A stretch of DNA of 64,000 bases from Limnoperna fortunei (lineage: Eukaryota; Mollusca; Bivalvia; Mytilida; Modiolidae): assembly GCA_944474755.1 (NCBI GenBank), contig OX104124.1, positions 44,965,342-45,029,341 of the forward strand, given 5' to 3'. The translations under genes and the position numbers were made by a program. Below the pieces are notes generated by a model. The model ran no database searches. It saw only the letters and a program-made list of their open reading frames with translations, and was not told the DNA's origin. Positions 24,101 through 36,100 of the stretch are shown piece by piece (the stretch's first letter is position 1; the number at the start of each line of letters is the position of its first letter).

Positions 24101-27100
24101 TAATACTAGAACTTGTGTGAAGTTAATAAAGATAAAAATTGACATACATAATTAATTGAATAAAAACATTTGGTCTCAATAAAATATTTAATCTCATAAA
24201 TAAGTTTACTATTGAAATCATTCATCTTTGGTTCGGTGACAAGTGAACCACTCAAAGCATTTTTAACAATTTTCTTCTCATACATTGAACTATATAATTT
24301 AAAATTATTTTGTACATGTAACTGTTAGAGTTTTTTATTTATTGATCGGATTGTAGTTTAGGGAGATGAATAACAGTAAAATTATATTGTAAATGGGTAA
24401 ACATTTCTTACTTGTTAGAGAACAAAAAGACTGAAGTGGTATATACTATATAGAATAGCAAAATGAAGCTTTATAAAAAAATATGTTGAGTATTCATTTG
24501 TCATTTGTAATGATTTAGATAACATGATACAAAGCGATATACATTTCAGAAGAGGGGTAAAACATTCAACTTAAAAGGTTACCTACAGATTAAACCAAAT
24601 AAATTTTTTCTTTTATTTTTTTTTATATTTGTAAAAATGTTACAAGTACTGAACCAGGAAAATTCATAAATGAGAGCATTAAAGTTTTTTTGATGATGTT
24701 ATTAAATGTTACCATTATTAATTGTGTTTCGTTTCTTAGCTATATCTAGAGAATATGCTGTTTTACATCTTATATCATTATTCGCATAATAAAACTGAGA
24801 AAACCAATGCTAGATAACTACAGTTTTAGTGCTCTATCCATGTTGTTTGATTCATTTACACAGATTAAATATTGATACACTTTTATGATCATATCGATAC
24901 ACTTTAATGATATTTTTATTATAATTAGAGGAAAATTCAATTGCTATCGTTACAAAATGTTGTGCTCAGTATAGGTTTTTAGTCTTGTATATTAATGAAA
25001 AGAATAAACATGTTGGATACATTTGTTGGTGTTCTTTTTCAATTTTAAAAACAATGATACATATTTTAGTTGGATTTAAGGGAGATAATCTCATTTATTT
25101 AATTGATAAAATTCAGGATAAGTTTATAACTACTAAAGAAAAAAAAATTACTCACACAAGTAAAAAAATGAAATAATAGTTTAAGGGGGACAACTCCAAG
25201 ATCTTTATTTTTTTACTTAATACAGTAAAAAATAATGACATACATAAGTTTAAAAATATTACTCTTTTCAGTCGATAATCTTCACCTCTCTGGGTTAAAA
25301 CAATACACTTGTACAAGTATTACCCCTGACTGTTAAACATCGTTACCCGAATGAAAAGAGAACATTTTAAAACAGTGCTTAAGAATAATTTGTACATGCA
25401 TTTTATTTGTTGATAATCAATAATGATTTAATGTGCCGGTAGACTTGAAGATCGAATTTTGTTCAACCGGATGCATGTGTTATGCATTAAATATTACCCT
25501 GAACAAGTTCGGTAAATTATCCGGATTTGAATTGTCACATTATGTTTTTAGTGTATTACAACGTATAACGAATTGTCCTGAAGTTGTACGCGAACTCTCT
25601 TTAATCAATTATAAATCTTTTTCGACAGAAAACGGGCAGTTGAGCGGCGATGTTTTTCTTTATTTGGTATTTAAAACCAGAGTTGTTTTAACAAACGCGG
25701 ACAAAAATTTACATCACGTATCGTTATATAAAATTCGTTAACAGGATGGGATACAACAAATAAATTACTAAAATGAAGCCAACATACAGCAATAATAATA
25801 AATATGTTTAAAGTTTATAAACGAGAATCGCCACATAAAATATAGTTTAACTACGATATGGCACAGGCGCCTGTTTCACAAGGTTGAATGAAGTCTTACG
25901 TACACACAATTCTAAATACACATTTACTTTGGATAATGGCGTTTTAAACTATAACAATTAATATAACAGGTTTATATAAAAAAAGTAGTGATGTGCTTTT
26001 GAGCTAATTTTTCAAATGGAGGCAGACGTGTTATTTGTATAAAGTTCCCGTTAAAATTAACTCGCAGTTTCGGTGTTTTTGCATGACATAGTATTTATTG
26101 GGATAAATATTCTCGAGACCCTTTTAGACTTGCCTTAGTTCTCTAAATACAAATACTTATTCTTAATATTTTGTTGTATTGTGGTACATTGATCAAACCA
26201 TAAAATATGCATAGTTACTTACGTCTGTTATAACATTAACAAAACAAATCGGAATAAAATTATTTTTGAAGACGAAAGAACTGATTTGTCCACACTCATA
26301 TAAATATAAAATAATTGCCCAAATTTACTCAACAGTATGTTAGTTTGTTTTGTTTTGTTCTTTTTTGTTTTTTGTTGTTGTTGTTGTTTTTTTGCGCGCC
26401 GATACGAACGTCTGTTTGCGGACATAGGGTCTTGTCGTAACATAATAGAAAATATGAGGATGCTACTAAAGTCTTTTCTACAACAAAAGTTGATGATGTG
26501 TCAGGCTTTTAACACTGAAACGACTATTATGGTTGATTCTATATCAGGATTGTATTTTTTTAACACACGTGGTTCAACACCGAATACGAATCGAGTATAA
26601 AATCATTTCGTGGAACGATATATTCTGCGACATTTATATTAAGTAATAATTCCGAAAATTTGAAAAAATCAAAATGTAGCATTTTAAGTCGTATATTGAT
26701 TTTGACGTTTTTAAAACGAATTTCTTTACAAGTCTCGCATTTATTGTGTATTTCTTTACAAGTCTCGTATTTATTGTGTAATGTGCTATTTTCTTTACCG
26801 TTAAAAATGGGAAGCCGCGTGTTCACCTGTTAATTATAAAATGATACAATACACAAGTTTATTGAAATGTTTCAGAGCACGTGCTTGATAAAATGATGAC
26901 TGGACAATACTTAGATAATCGATCGATTTAAGGTGTGACACAATTTACATCCAGTAAAAGTTCAAACGGTTGGAACATTATTCAAAGGCGCTGACAGGGA
27001 AATTTTGACGATAGAATAGCAAAGATTTTGACAATTTTAAGGGCAAAATGCGGTGTTCTAACCTTTTAGAATACGTTAAGGGAATAATTGTCATTCAAAT

Positions 27101-30100
27101 CAGTGACAGTAAACTTTAAGGTATTCTCGTATAATGAATAGATTAGCAAGAACACAGATTAATTTTGTTGTCAAACAAACGCTTTAAAACGGCATATTTT
27201 AACATAAATATCTAAATTAAATCGCAACATTTTAATGTTTTCATTGTGTAAGCATGAAAGGAAATTGAAAATCCACCGTGGTCAACACGGTGGGTCACGA
27301 TATGTAGTGGACATAACACGATGTACCGCAGAATACCACCGTGGCGTATGGTGGTGAATTTCTGAATGAAAAAACCACGACCACGGTATATAGTGGGCAA
27401 TATAAAAAACACATTGTCACGTCTGTATATCGTGCTTTGTAAAAATCAAGAAACGTTCGATCATTTTAAATAAAATCTTGAGAATCAAGCTGGTTTATAG
27501 TAAACAAATAAAAAATTGAAAAGGAATAAATTATACTTTATTTTCATTAAATCATCATTTAAATGATTTGTGACAGCTCAAACAGGTAATACACACATAA
27601 AAAACGTGACAACATAACAGGCCTACGAGAAAATTTGTGGGGTTGAGTATTTTTATTAAATATTCATGTTTGTGATTTGGGCTAAACATGGAAATGTTTT
27701 AATAATGGACCTATGAATAGTTTTTATCACAGTGTAAAAGGAAACGAGCTGAATCGTCCATTTTTTTATTACTAAATTATTACACATTCCAGATCTAGAG
27801 GAAGCTTTTTTAATCAATCTTTATTGCATATAATGAAATGTACTAATCCAACTGTATATTTATTATGTGTTATATATTTGTTAAACCTTATAGTTTCAGA
27901 AATTAAGGGGTAATTTATTACAAAAATTCTCTATTGGAAAATGTTCATCAAGGTGGTGTTCAAATAACACATTTACAATCACATTTGTAATATCACTCCC
28001 GAGACCTTTGCAAGAATATTAAAAACCATATTTAACCACATAAAAAAACTACTGAGTGCTTCGAGATACAATTAAAACCTAAATTAAACATATAAAATCA
28101 CTTCTGATACATAAGAAATGCAATCAAAAACCATAATACAAATATAAAATCAATCCTGAGACCTTAGGTATGCAGTTAAAAACCATATAACACATACAAT
28201 TTCACTACTGAGACCTTAGCAATACAATTAAAAACCATATTTCACATACAAAATCACTCCTGAGACCTTAGCAATACACTTAAAAACCATATTACACATA
28301 TAAAATCAGTCCTGAGACCCTAGCAATACAATTAAAAACCATATTTAACATACAAAATCACTCCTGACACAGCAATACAATTAAAAACTATATTTCTCAT
28401 ATAAAATCACCCCCGAGACCTTTGCGATACAATTAAAAACCATATTTCACATATAAAATCACTCCTTAGACCTTTGCGATACAATTAAAAACCCTATTAC
28501 ACATATAAAATCACTCCTGAGACCTTTGCGATACAATTAAAAACCATATTTCATATATAAAATGACTCCTAAGACCCTAGCAATACAATTAAAAACCATA
28601 TTTCACATGCAAAATCACTCCTGAGACCTTTGTGATACAATTAAAACTAATATTTCACATACAAAATCACTCCTGAGGCCTTTGTGATACAATTAAAAAC
28701 AATATTACACATATAAAATCACTCCTCAGACCTTTGTGATACAATTAAAAACCATATTACATATATAAAATCACTCCTGAGACCCTAGCAATACAATTAA
28801 AAACCATATTTCACATGCAAAATCACTCCTGAGACTTTTGCAATACAATTAAAAACCATATTTCACATGCAAAATCACTCCTGAGACTTTTGCAATACAA
28901 TTAAAAACCATATTTCACATACAAAATCACTCCTGAGACCCTAGCAATACAATTACAAACTATATTACACATATAAAGTCACTCCTGAGAACTTTGCGAT
29001 ACAATTAAAAACCATATTTCACATATAAAATCACTCCTGAGACCTTTGCGCTACAATTAAAAACCTTATTACACATATAAAATCACTCCTCAGACCTTTG
29101 CAATACAATTAAAAACCATATTACATATATAAAATCACTCCTAAGACCCTAGCAATACAATTAAAAACCATATTTCACATGCAAAATCACTCTTGAGACC
29201 TTTGTAATACAATTAAAACCAATATTTCACATACAAAATCACTCCTGAGACCTTTGTGATACAATTAAAAACAATATTACACATATAAAATCACTCCTCA
29301 GACCTTTGTGATACAATTAAAAAACATATTGCATATATAAAATCACTCCTGAGACCCTAGCAATACAATTAAAAACCATATTTCACATGCAAAATCACTC
29401 CTGAGACCTTTGCGATACAATTAAAACCAATATTTCACATACAAAATCACTCCTGAGACCCTAGCAATACAATTAAAAACCATATTTCACATACAAAATC
29501 ACTCCTGAGACCCTAGCTATACAATTAAAAACTATATTACACATATAAAATCACTCCTGAGACCTTTGCGATACACATAATACAATTAAAAACCATATTT
29601 CACATACAAAATCAGTCCTGAGACCTTACAAAATGCAATATTAAAACCATAGCATACTATAATTAACTTCTTTTACCTAACTAAGAGATGCTAAATCAGT
29701 CGTGAGACATTATATATGTCATATATGCAATTTAAAACCTAGGAAATGAAATGTCTGTATTTCCAAACAAATATTGTGCCATCAAATTAAGATTTTATAC
29801 AAGATTATTCAGTTTTATTAAGTTTGCTGTGTAAACAGCTATTCAGTTTTTGTATCAAATGAAGACAATGAAGGGATGTTCAAAGACTTTAGGATAAAAC
29901 ATACATTTTTAAAAGGTTTTAGGTACTAAAATAGAAAAATTTCATATGTGTTTATAAAATTTGGAGAGTGTTCAAATAAATCATATTTATTTGTACAACC
30001 TGAATATTGTAGATTTACATATAACAAAATAGACGAAGAAAGTATTTCAAATTGTTTATGTTTATATTTAATTTAAAACATGTTCATGGTTTTAATGAAT

Positions 30101-33100
30101 TTATAGTTTTAAAATAAATACAATTTATTTGACATTTTAATGTTCAGGTTATTTTAATTTGATAACAGAATGTAGTATTTTCTATCAGACTAACAAAGTG
30201 TAAAATATTTTCTTTTGCGAATGCTGACGAACGAATGAACCTTTATTTTTACCTGTACTGTGCATGCGGACGAACGAACGGTTTTTATTTACTTGTTTTG
30301 CGCATGCAGACGGACGAACGAACGAATGAATGGACGAATGGAAAACGATATACGAATGAACGGAAAACGAAATACGAACGCATAAATGGGAACGTTTTAC
30401 GTTTCAGGGGGTGTATATAGGGTACTGTCGCTTAACATAAACGTACCCAGACCAATATTGTTGAATCAAATCCATTATTTTTCAACAGTGTTCATAAACA
30501 TGCACATAATCAAAACAGGGACAGTCTATACTAGTATAGACTGTCCCTGATCAAAACAAACTTAACTGTAAACTGTAACAAACCACCATCTTCTATTTAT
30601 AATTGTGGACCAAATACAGGAAGGAAATGAATGTAATCTCGCGATACTTACCACACCTGGTACATTTATGTTAAGTGACAGTACCCTGGGTTTGCTGATA
30701 TAGTACCCAAGTTGACAATGACGCCTTCAGCTATAGTATAGTTACAAATATAGTTTTGTTTTCATTTTATAAAATGGTAACAAATTGGTTACATCACAGT
30801 TACATATATTTTTATGCATTCATTTTTTAAAATGGTTACAAATTGGTTACATCACAATAACATACATTTTGATGCCTTCATTTTTTTAAATGGTTACAAA
30901 TTGGTTACATCACAGAAACATACAGCAGTTTAATTTATTGAGGATAAAGTATCAAATTATTTGATACTTTCTATACAGTATAGTCAGTATAGTACTTATT
31001 TCACACATTTTCATAAATACATGTATTAAAGATAATACCAAAAAAAGATTCAACTGTCACAAAACTGGACATTAAAAAAAATGTTTCTTTGTCATTGATA
31101 CATGTACACAATTTGATTGATTTATAATTACTATGAAGTACTATAAGAACTAGAAGTAGAAAATTACATCTTTTTGACCTATAATATATTATGTAAAATT
31201 GTAAAATTAACTATTAAAAGTATTTAAATATCTTTAACTTAAATTTGTTTAAAGAAATTGCCAAAATACTTTTTTTACTACGTTTCTATCATTGCAAAAG
31301 TCATTTCACCACTATCAGCGTAGTATGTTTGCAATCTCCAACACTAAATTCATATCCGCTCCGGGAATTTTCACAAGTTCTTGTGCTCTGAACTGGTTTT
31401 CGGTCGTATTTTAAACCTATGCTTTATATACCAAATAAGGGTACCAGTTGAACTTTGCTTTTAAATGATGATCGACTTCGAAGTGGGACAACAATAAGGC
31501 GACTTCTTCGCCCGAGTCGCCCTCCAACGCGAGCCCTGTAATATGTACAACTACTCTGCTGCATTGTAAAGATCATCATGGATTTGTAACTCTGACAAAA
31601 GAACTACTCAGCCATAATATTACATGATATTGAACTTACTGGAACAATTAGTCTAAAAGTCATGTATCCCATGAAATTTCAAAATTTCTACCTAAACCCA
31701 ACAACTCATGGTATCAAAAGTAACAAATCAAAACTTCAAATTGACAATTCATATTAGTTTTATTTCTAAATAACTCAATTTTGTTCAGAAAACATACAAC
31801 ATGTAATTATATTCGAATCACACAGCACAAAACTTTACAGCATCAGACTTAAACTTAAAAGAAAACAATGACTCAAAGATCCATGCGGTGCGAAACGGAA
31901 GTATAAGTTCCTTAGAACTTCAAGTTAAAAATCAGAAAAACGTTACCGGAAACGGACCTGAAAAAATCCAGATTTTTAATTTACACTTTCCACAATTGGG
32001 ATTTTTAACCCTTGAGGAATGGGGCCCCATAAAGGGAATGAGGCCGCCTGACACCCCCAAATACTATAGAACCATCATCCCTGATGTTTTATAAAGTTGT
32101 TCATTGCGTAACAATATAGCCATAACCGAATGATAACCTCATACAATCATACAGTAGGACAAGAAAACATCACACAGAAACATTAGGGATGTACAGTGCA
32201 GCAAGGAAAAGTACAAATGGTCATTTCTTCAATTTTATATGTACCCAGTTTTAATCACTCAAGGCACTTTTCAGCACTAAACTTTCTAATTATCTTCCAT
32301 AATTTTCTATTTGTCATGCATGTGCAACATTATGTTATCTTCAGTATCCTAAAGTTTTACTGTCAACACAAAGAAGAAGAAGACACTTGCTTATGACTAT
32401 ATTCATAAAAAAAATCAACACGAAACTTCAGCAATTTGTCAGTTATATCATGGTGTCCAGTTTTATTGGGGAGGAGGTCAGAGTATCCCCCCCCCCTGCC
32501 CCCGCCAACCTTAAGTATGAATCCACAAAGAACAAATTAATACAGATAACACTGTAACACTGTACAGCAAGCAACAAATATGTAAATCAAACAATCATTA
32601 TATTACTCATTGTCAAAATGAGTAATACATGTACAGACCTTTATAAACAAAGGTGTTATATTACTAGTACCGGTAGGTGTTCTAGAAGGGTTGACATATC
32701 CTTCTTAATATCAGTTTACTTTTATAAATGTTGTACTTATAATTAACCCTTTTTCTGTTTTTTAAATTAATTTCATTTTAATGCTTTATAGGCTATGCAT
32801 ATTCAGCTCAAAGACAACTGTTTGGTGGCGGAGGCAGAGGTGGTAGTCAGTCATATGGTGGTGGGGGTCGAGGAGGAGGCCAGTCATTTGGTGGAGGGGG
32901 TAAAGGAGGAGGTCGTTTTCAACAGAATCAATACAAATGGCAGTCCAGCGATTACAGTCAGCAGAACAAACCTGTGACATCACAGATGTCTACAAATGAT
33001 GTCATGTATGTCTTAGATATTTTCTGTGGATTATTAATACAGATATAAATATATTGTTTATTTTCTAACCCAATATCAATAATTGGTATATATAGGTTGC

Positions 33101-36100
33101 TGATGATTATTATTTGAATTTGGTAAGTTTCTTTTTAACCATCCATTGTATATTTTAAAAGATGACATCTTAATGCTATTTACATGTTGTTCATGAAGTA
33201 TTTGTGTTTTCATTACTGATGCAGGCAAGATATTTTTTCTGTGTTCACACTTGTATTCGTTTGCAATAAACAAATTATTCATTTTTTCTGTTCCTTTGGA
33301 GCTAATACAATTTCCCTAAACATGAGGTGGAATGCACAGACAGAAGAACAGATAGCAAAACTGTATTTCTCCCAACTTGGTTAAAGATATAAAAAGACCA
33401 TTTGAACATGCAGTTCAAATGTTTCTACGGATTATTAAAAGCTTGTTGGTTTATAGATAGAATGTACTCAAAGGTATTTTATATCTTTTACAGAAACTCT
33501 TTAATATCAGACATGTCAGAGTGGGAGTCCAACAACATGTGGCCATTTTCTTGTTTGGCTTTTGAAAAGGATTGCCCAAATATACCAGGTAAAAAATAAA
33601 TGTTGGTTGTTGTTAGTTGTATTAATTATTTTTTTTCTGCATTCCTGTTCTATATTTAAATTGAAGTATATGTGTGGCAATTTTAAGAATCTCCTTTAAA
33701 AGGCTGCATATTTTCTAATTTTGGTGGGGTTGCTAGAAGTTCAATAGTTTTAGTATAGTGAGTCTGATACTTGTAGATGGTTGTGCAGGCAGGCTGGTGG
33801 GGTTAAAATAAGGTTAACATTTGCATAATCAGCGCCTTCTACAGTTTTGTTTTTAATTGTGTAAGGCGAGCTGATTAGTTAATTATAATTTTTTTCATAA
33901 TGTTAGTCCAGAAGAAAGGATTTTATATCTTGGACTTCATAATGCTTTGCATAGATAGATATTGAATCTTTGACTCCCTTTAATCTATATACAAATGTAA
34001 GTAATGCCAATGATAATGACCTCTATGCAAAATCATATTTATATCATATACTGCTCATTGGACATTAATTAACCATTAATTAATGAATCCATTCATTGTA
34101 CTAACTAATACACATTGAAAAATACAATGGAACAACTATTACCTAGAACATTTCATTGTTACATGAAGTGTAGATATGTAGATATGTAGAGAATATTCTA
34201 TAGTTCATCCAATGACCAGAAACATGTTTATTTTCAGACTTTGTTGACACATCACCGGAGGAGTTACGAGCTGCAGCATATGAAGCCTTACAGTCCGGGA
34301 ACATTCAGTCTTACGTAAAGTTTCTTAATTGCTTAATAATTTCTGATAGTTTTTATATTTTATTCCTTGTAATGCTTAACATAAAAATCACTCAAGTGTT
34401 GAAGTGGGATCATTGTCTTTGTTGTAAACTTTTCATTTTTCATTTTTTTTCTCCAGAACCACAGGGGTAATTTTAATTAAACTTTGCACGAAGCATCCTT
34501 TGTTGTAGGGTATATAAGTTTGTTCAAATGAATGCCCACTCTCTCCTCACCTTGGAAATAATTAAGTAAAATATGATGTAAATTTTTTTTATGAACTATT
34601 GTTGGAATTTAAGTCACACATAACACAAAATATCCTTAGGTAAAGCAGATTAAAGTTTGTCTCGAGGAAAGGCCACAACGTCAAAGGGGAGACAATTACA
34701 AAATTGCTAAAATATGACAGGGGAAACAATAAAATAACAGTTAAACTATTATGTCAAATTAAAAAAAAATATATAATCTTCAGATACTATTGTGCGAATC
34801 AGGGCCCCACCACTTTGTGGCGGGCGCCCTATAGTGATCAGTCCATCCGTCCGTGCGTCCGAACTTATCTTGTCCGGGCTGTAACTTTTTTTATCTTTTG
34901 AGGTAGGCTTTTGATATTTGGAATGTAGGTAGATAATATCAAGGCGATGTGTTGCATACCGTGGTTTATAACCTTTGACCTTGAACTTTGACATTAAGGT
35001 CATTTTATTGCTTTCTATATGACAAATTCATGTCCGGGCTGTAACATTTTTATCTTTTGAGATAGGCTTTTGATATTTGGAATGTGGGTAGATAATATCA
35101 AGGCAATGTGTCACATTATTGCTTTCTGAATAACAAATTCATGTCCGAGTTTTAACTTTTTTATCTTTTGAGGTAGGCTTTTGATATTTTGAATGCAGGT
35201 AGATAATATCAAGGCGATGTGTCGCATACCATGGTTGATGACCTTTGACCTTGACCTCAAGGTCGGCGGGGCCCACAGTGATGGATACCATCTCACTGAT
35301 ATCTAGTTTTAATTAAGCTTAGTGCAGAGTATTCTCTGGTGATGATAATTCAAGTGTGTTCAACTTAATGCCCTATCCAAAGGGGAGATAAATTAAAAGT
35401 CAAAATTTAAAACTATTCCTCGCAGGTTTGGTAATGTAAATTTTAAACCAAAGTTTGTGTGTTACAGCCAATGGTAAAAAAAATCTTTTTTTTTTTTCAA
35501 TTCAGGGGCAGTTCCCTTTTCTAAGAGCAGATATTAAGTAAACTGTAATATATGGATTTAATGAACTTCTATTAATCAAAAACATCTGCAAGCATCCTGT
35601 TCATACACTTTAAGGTTTGTTTAAGCCATGACCATGAGGGTAAACAGGGGACTGAGTTGGAATGTGTAAATTTATTTATAAACATAACATGTTAAATTAT
35701 ATAGGAATATAAAATATGGTCTTCAAATTAGATTTTTTTTAATCCTGGTTGCCACAATGGGCAAACCTTGGTTGAAAACACACATCTTAACACGTATGTG
35801 AAAATTTTGGTTCAGTTATATTTAATACCACTTTCTTGGAGGAACCCAGAATACCCCCCAGCTTAAACCTTTGACCTTTGTACAGAAGACAGGCAATCCT
35901 TGTGAGTTGGATTAATTATGTATACTGTGGTTCATTAATTCCGGTATATATCATTCAGTTTTCCTTATCAATTGTGATGAGTTCTCAAAAGTTATTTTGG
36001 TTTCGAACCTTAATGCTGGCTCCCTCCTCGATAAAAACTTGACAATGAGTTATTACTGAAAATGACCTCATAGCACATGCAAACGTTATATTGTTTATTT

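Larger units (their letters stand above)
18714..25337. mobile_element. 6.6-kb inner inverted-repeat shell
   Basis: TTAAACAGTCAGGGGTAATA at 18714-18733, continuing CTTAAACAAGTGTTATT, is mirrored at 25302-25337 (complement TTTAACAGTCAGGGGTAATA, continuing CTTGTACAAGTGTATT). Inside, short palindrome-like words of the form TTTTACTTG-N(3-6)-AGTAAAAA recur dozens of times, also next to both ends (18750-18780, 25205-25230). AAGGGGGAACTACTCC (19181) and AAGGGGGACAACTCC (25184) repeat in direct orientation. No protein recognised. Confidence 0.65.
18295..30419. mobile_element. 12.1-kb inverted-repeat-bounded insertion in NUP42 intron 1
   Basis: TATATACACCCCCT(A/G)AAACGTAAAACGTTCCC at 18295-18326 is matched, with one mismatch, by its reverse complement at 30388-30419. 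Just inside each end the sequence is rich in GGACGAACGAACG-type words. No clear target duplication is seen because the outermost bases are TATATA. No transposase is recognised inside. It could be one large composite element, or two related short elements facing each other around older insertions. Confidence 0.7.
18104..32791 (+). other. NUP42 intron 1 (14.7 kb, repeat-filled)
   Basis: Phase-1 intron. From 18295 to 30419 it is a set of nested inverted-repeat structures with two tandem arrays. Then comes a 267-bp hairpin element (30420-30686), a three-copy 63-bp repeat (about 30770-30910) and about 1.9 kb with no recognised feature. A C-rich tract is at 32488-32507. A small additional coding exon inside it cannot be excluded. 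Confidence 0.75.

Noticed and set aside
31888..32396. Two plus-strand frames of 66-68 codons upstream of NUP42 exon 2
   Set aside because: No motif, no suitable splice borders in phase with exons 1 and 2, and no similarity to the family.
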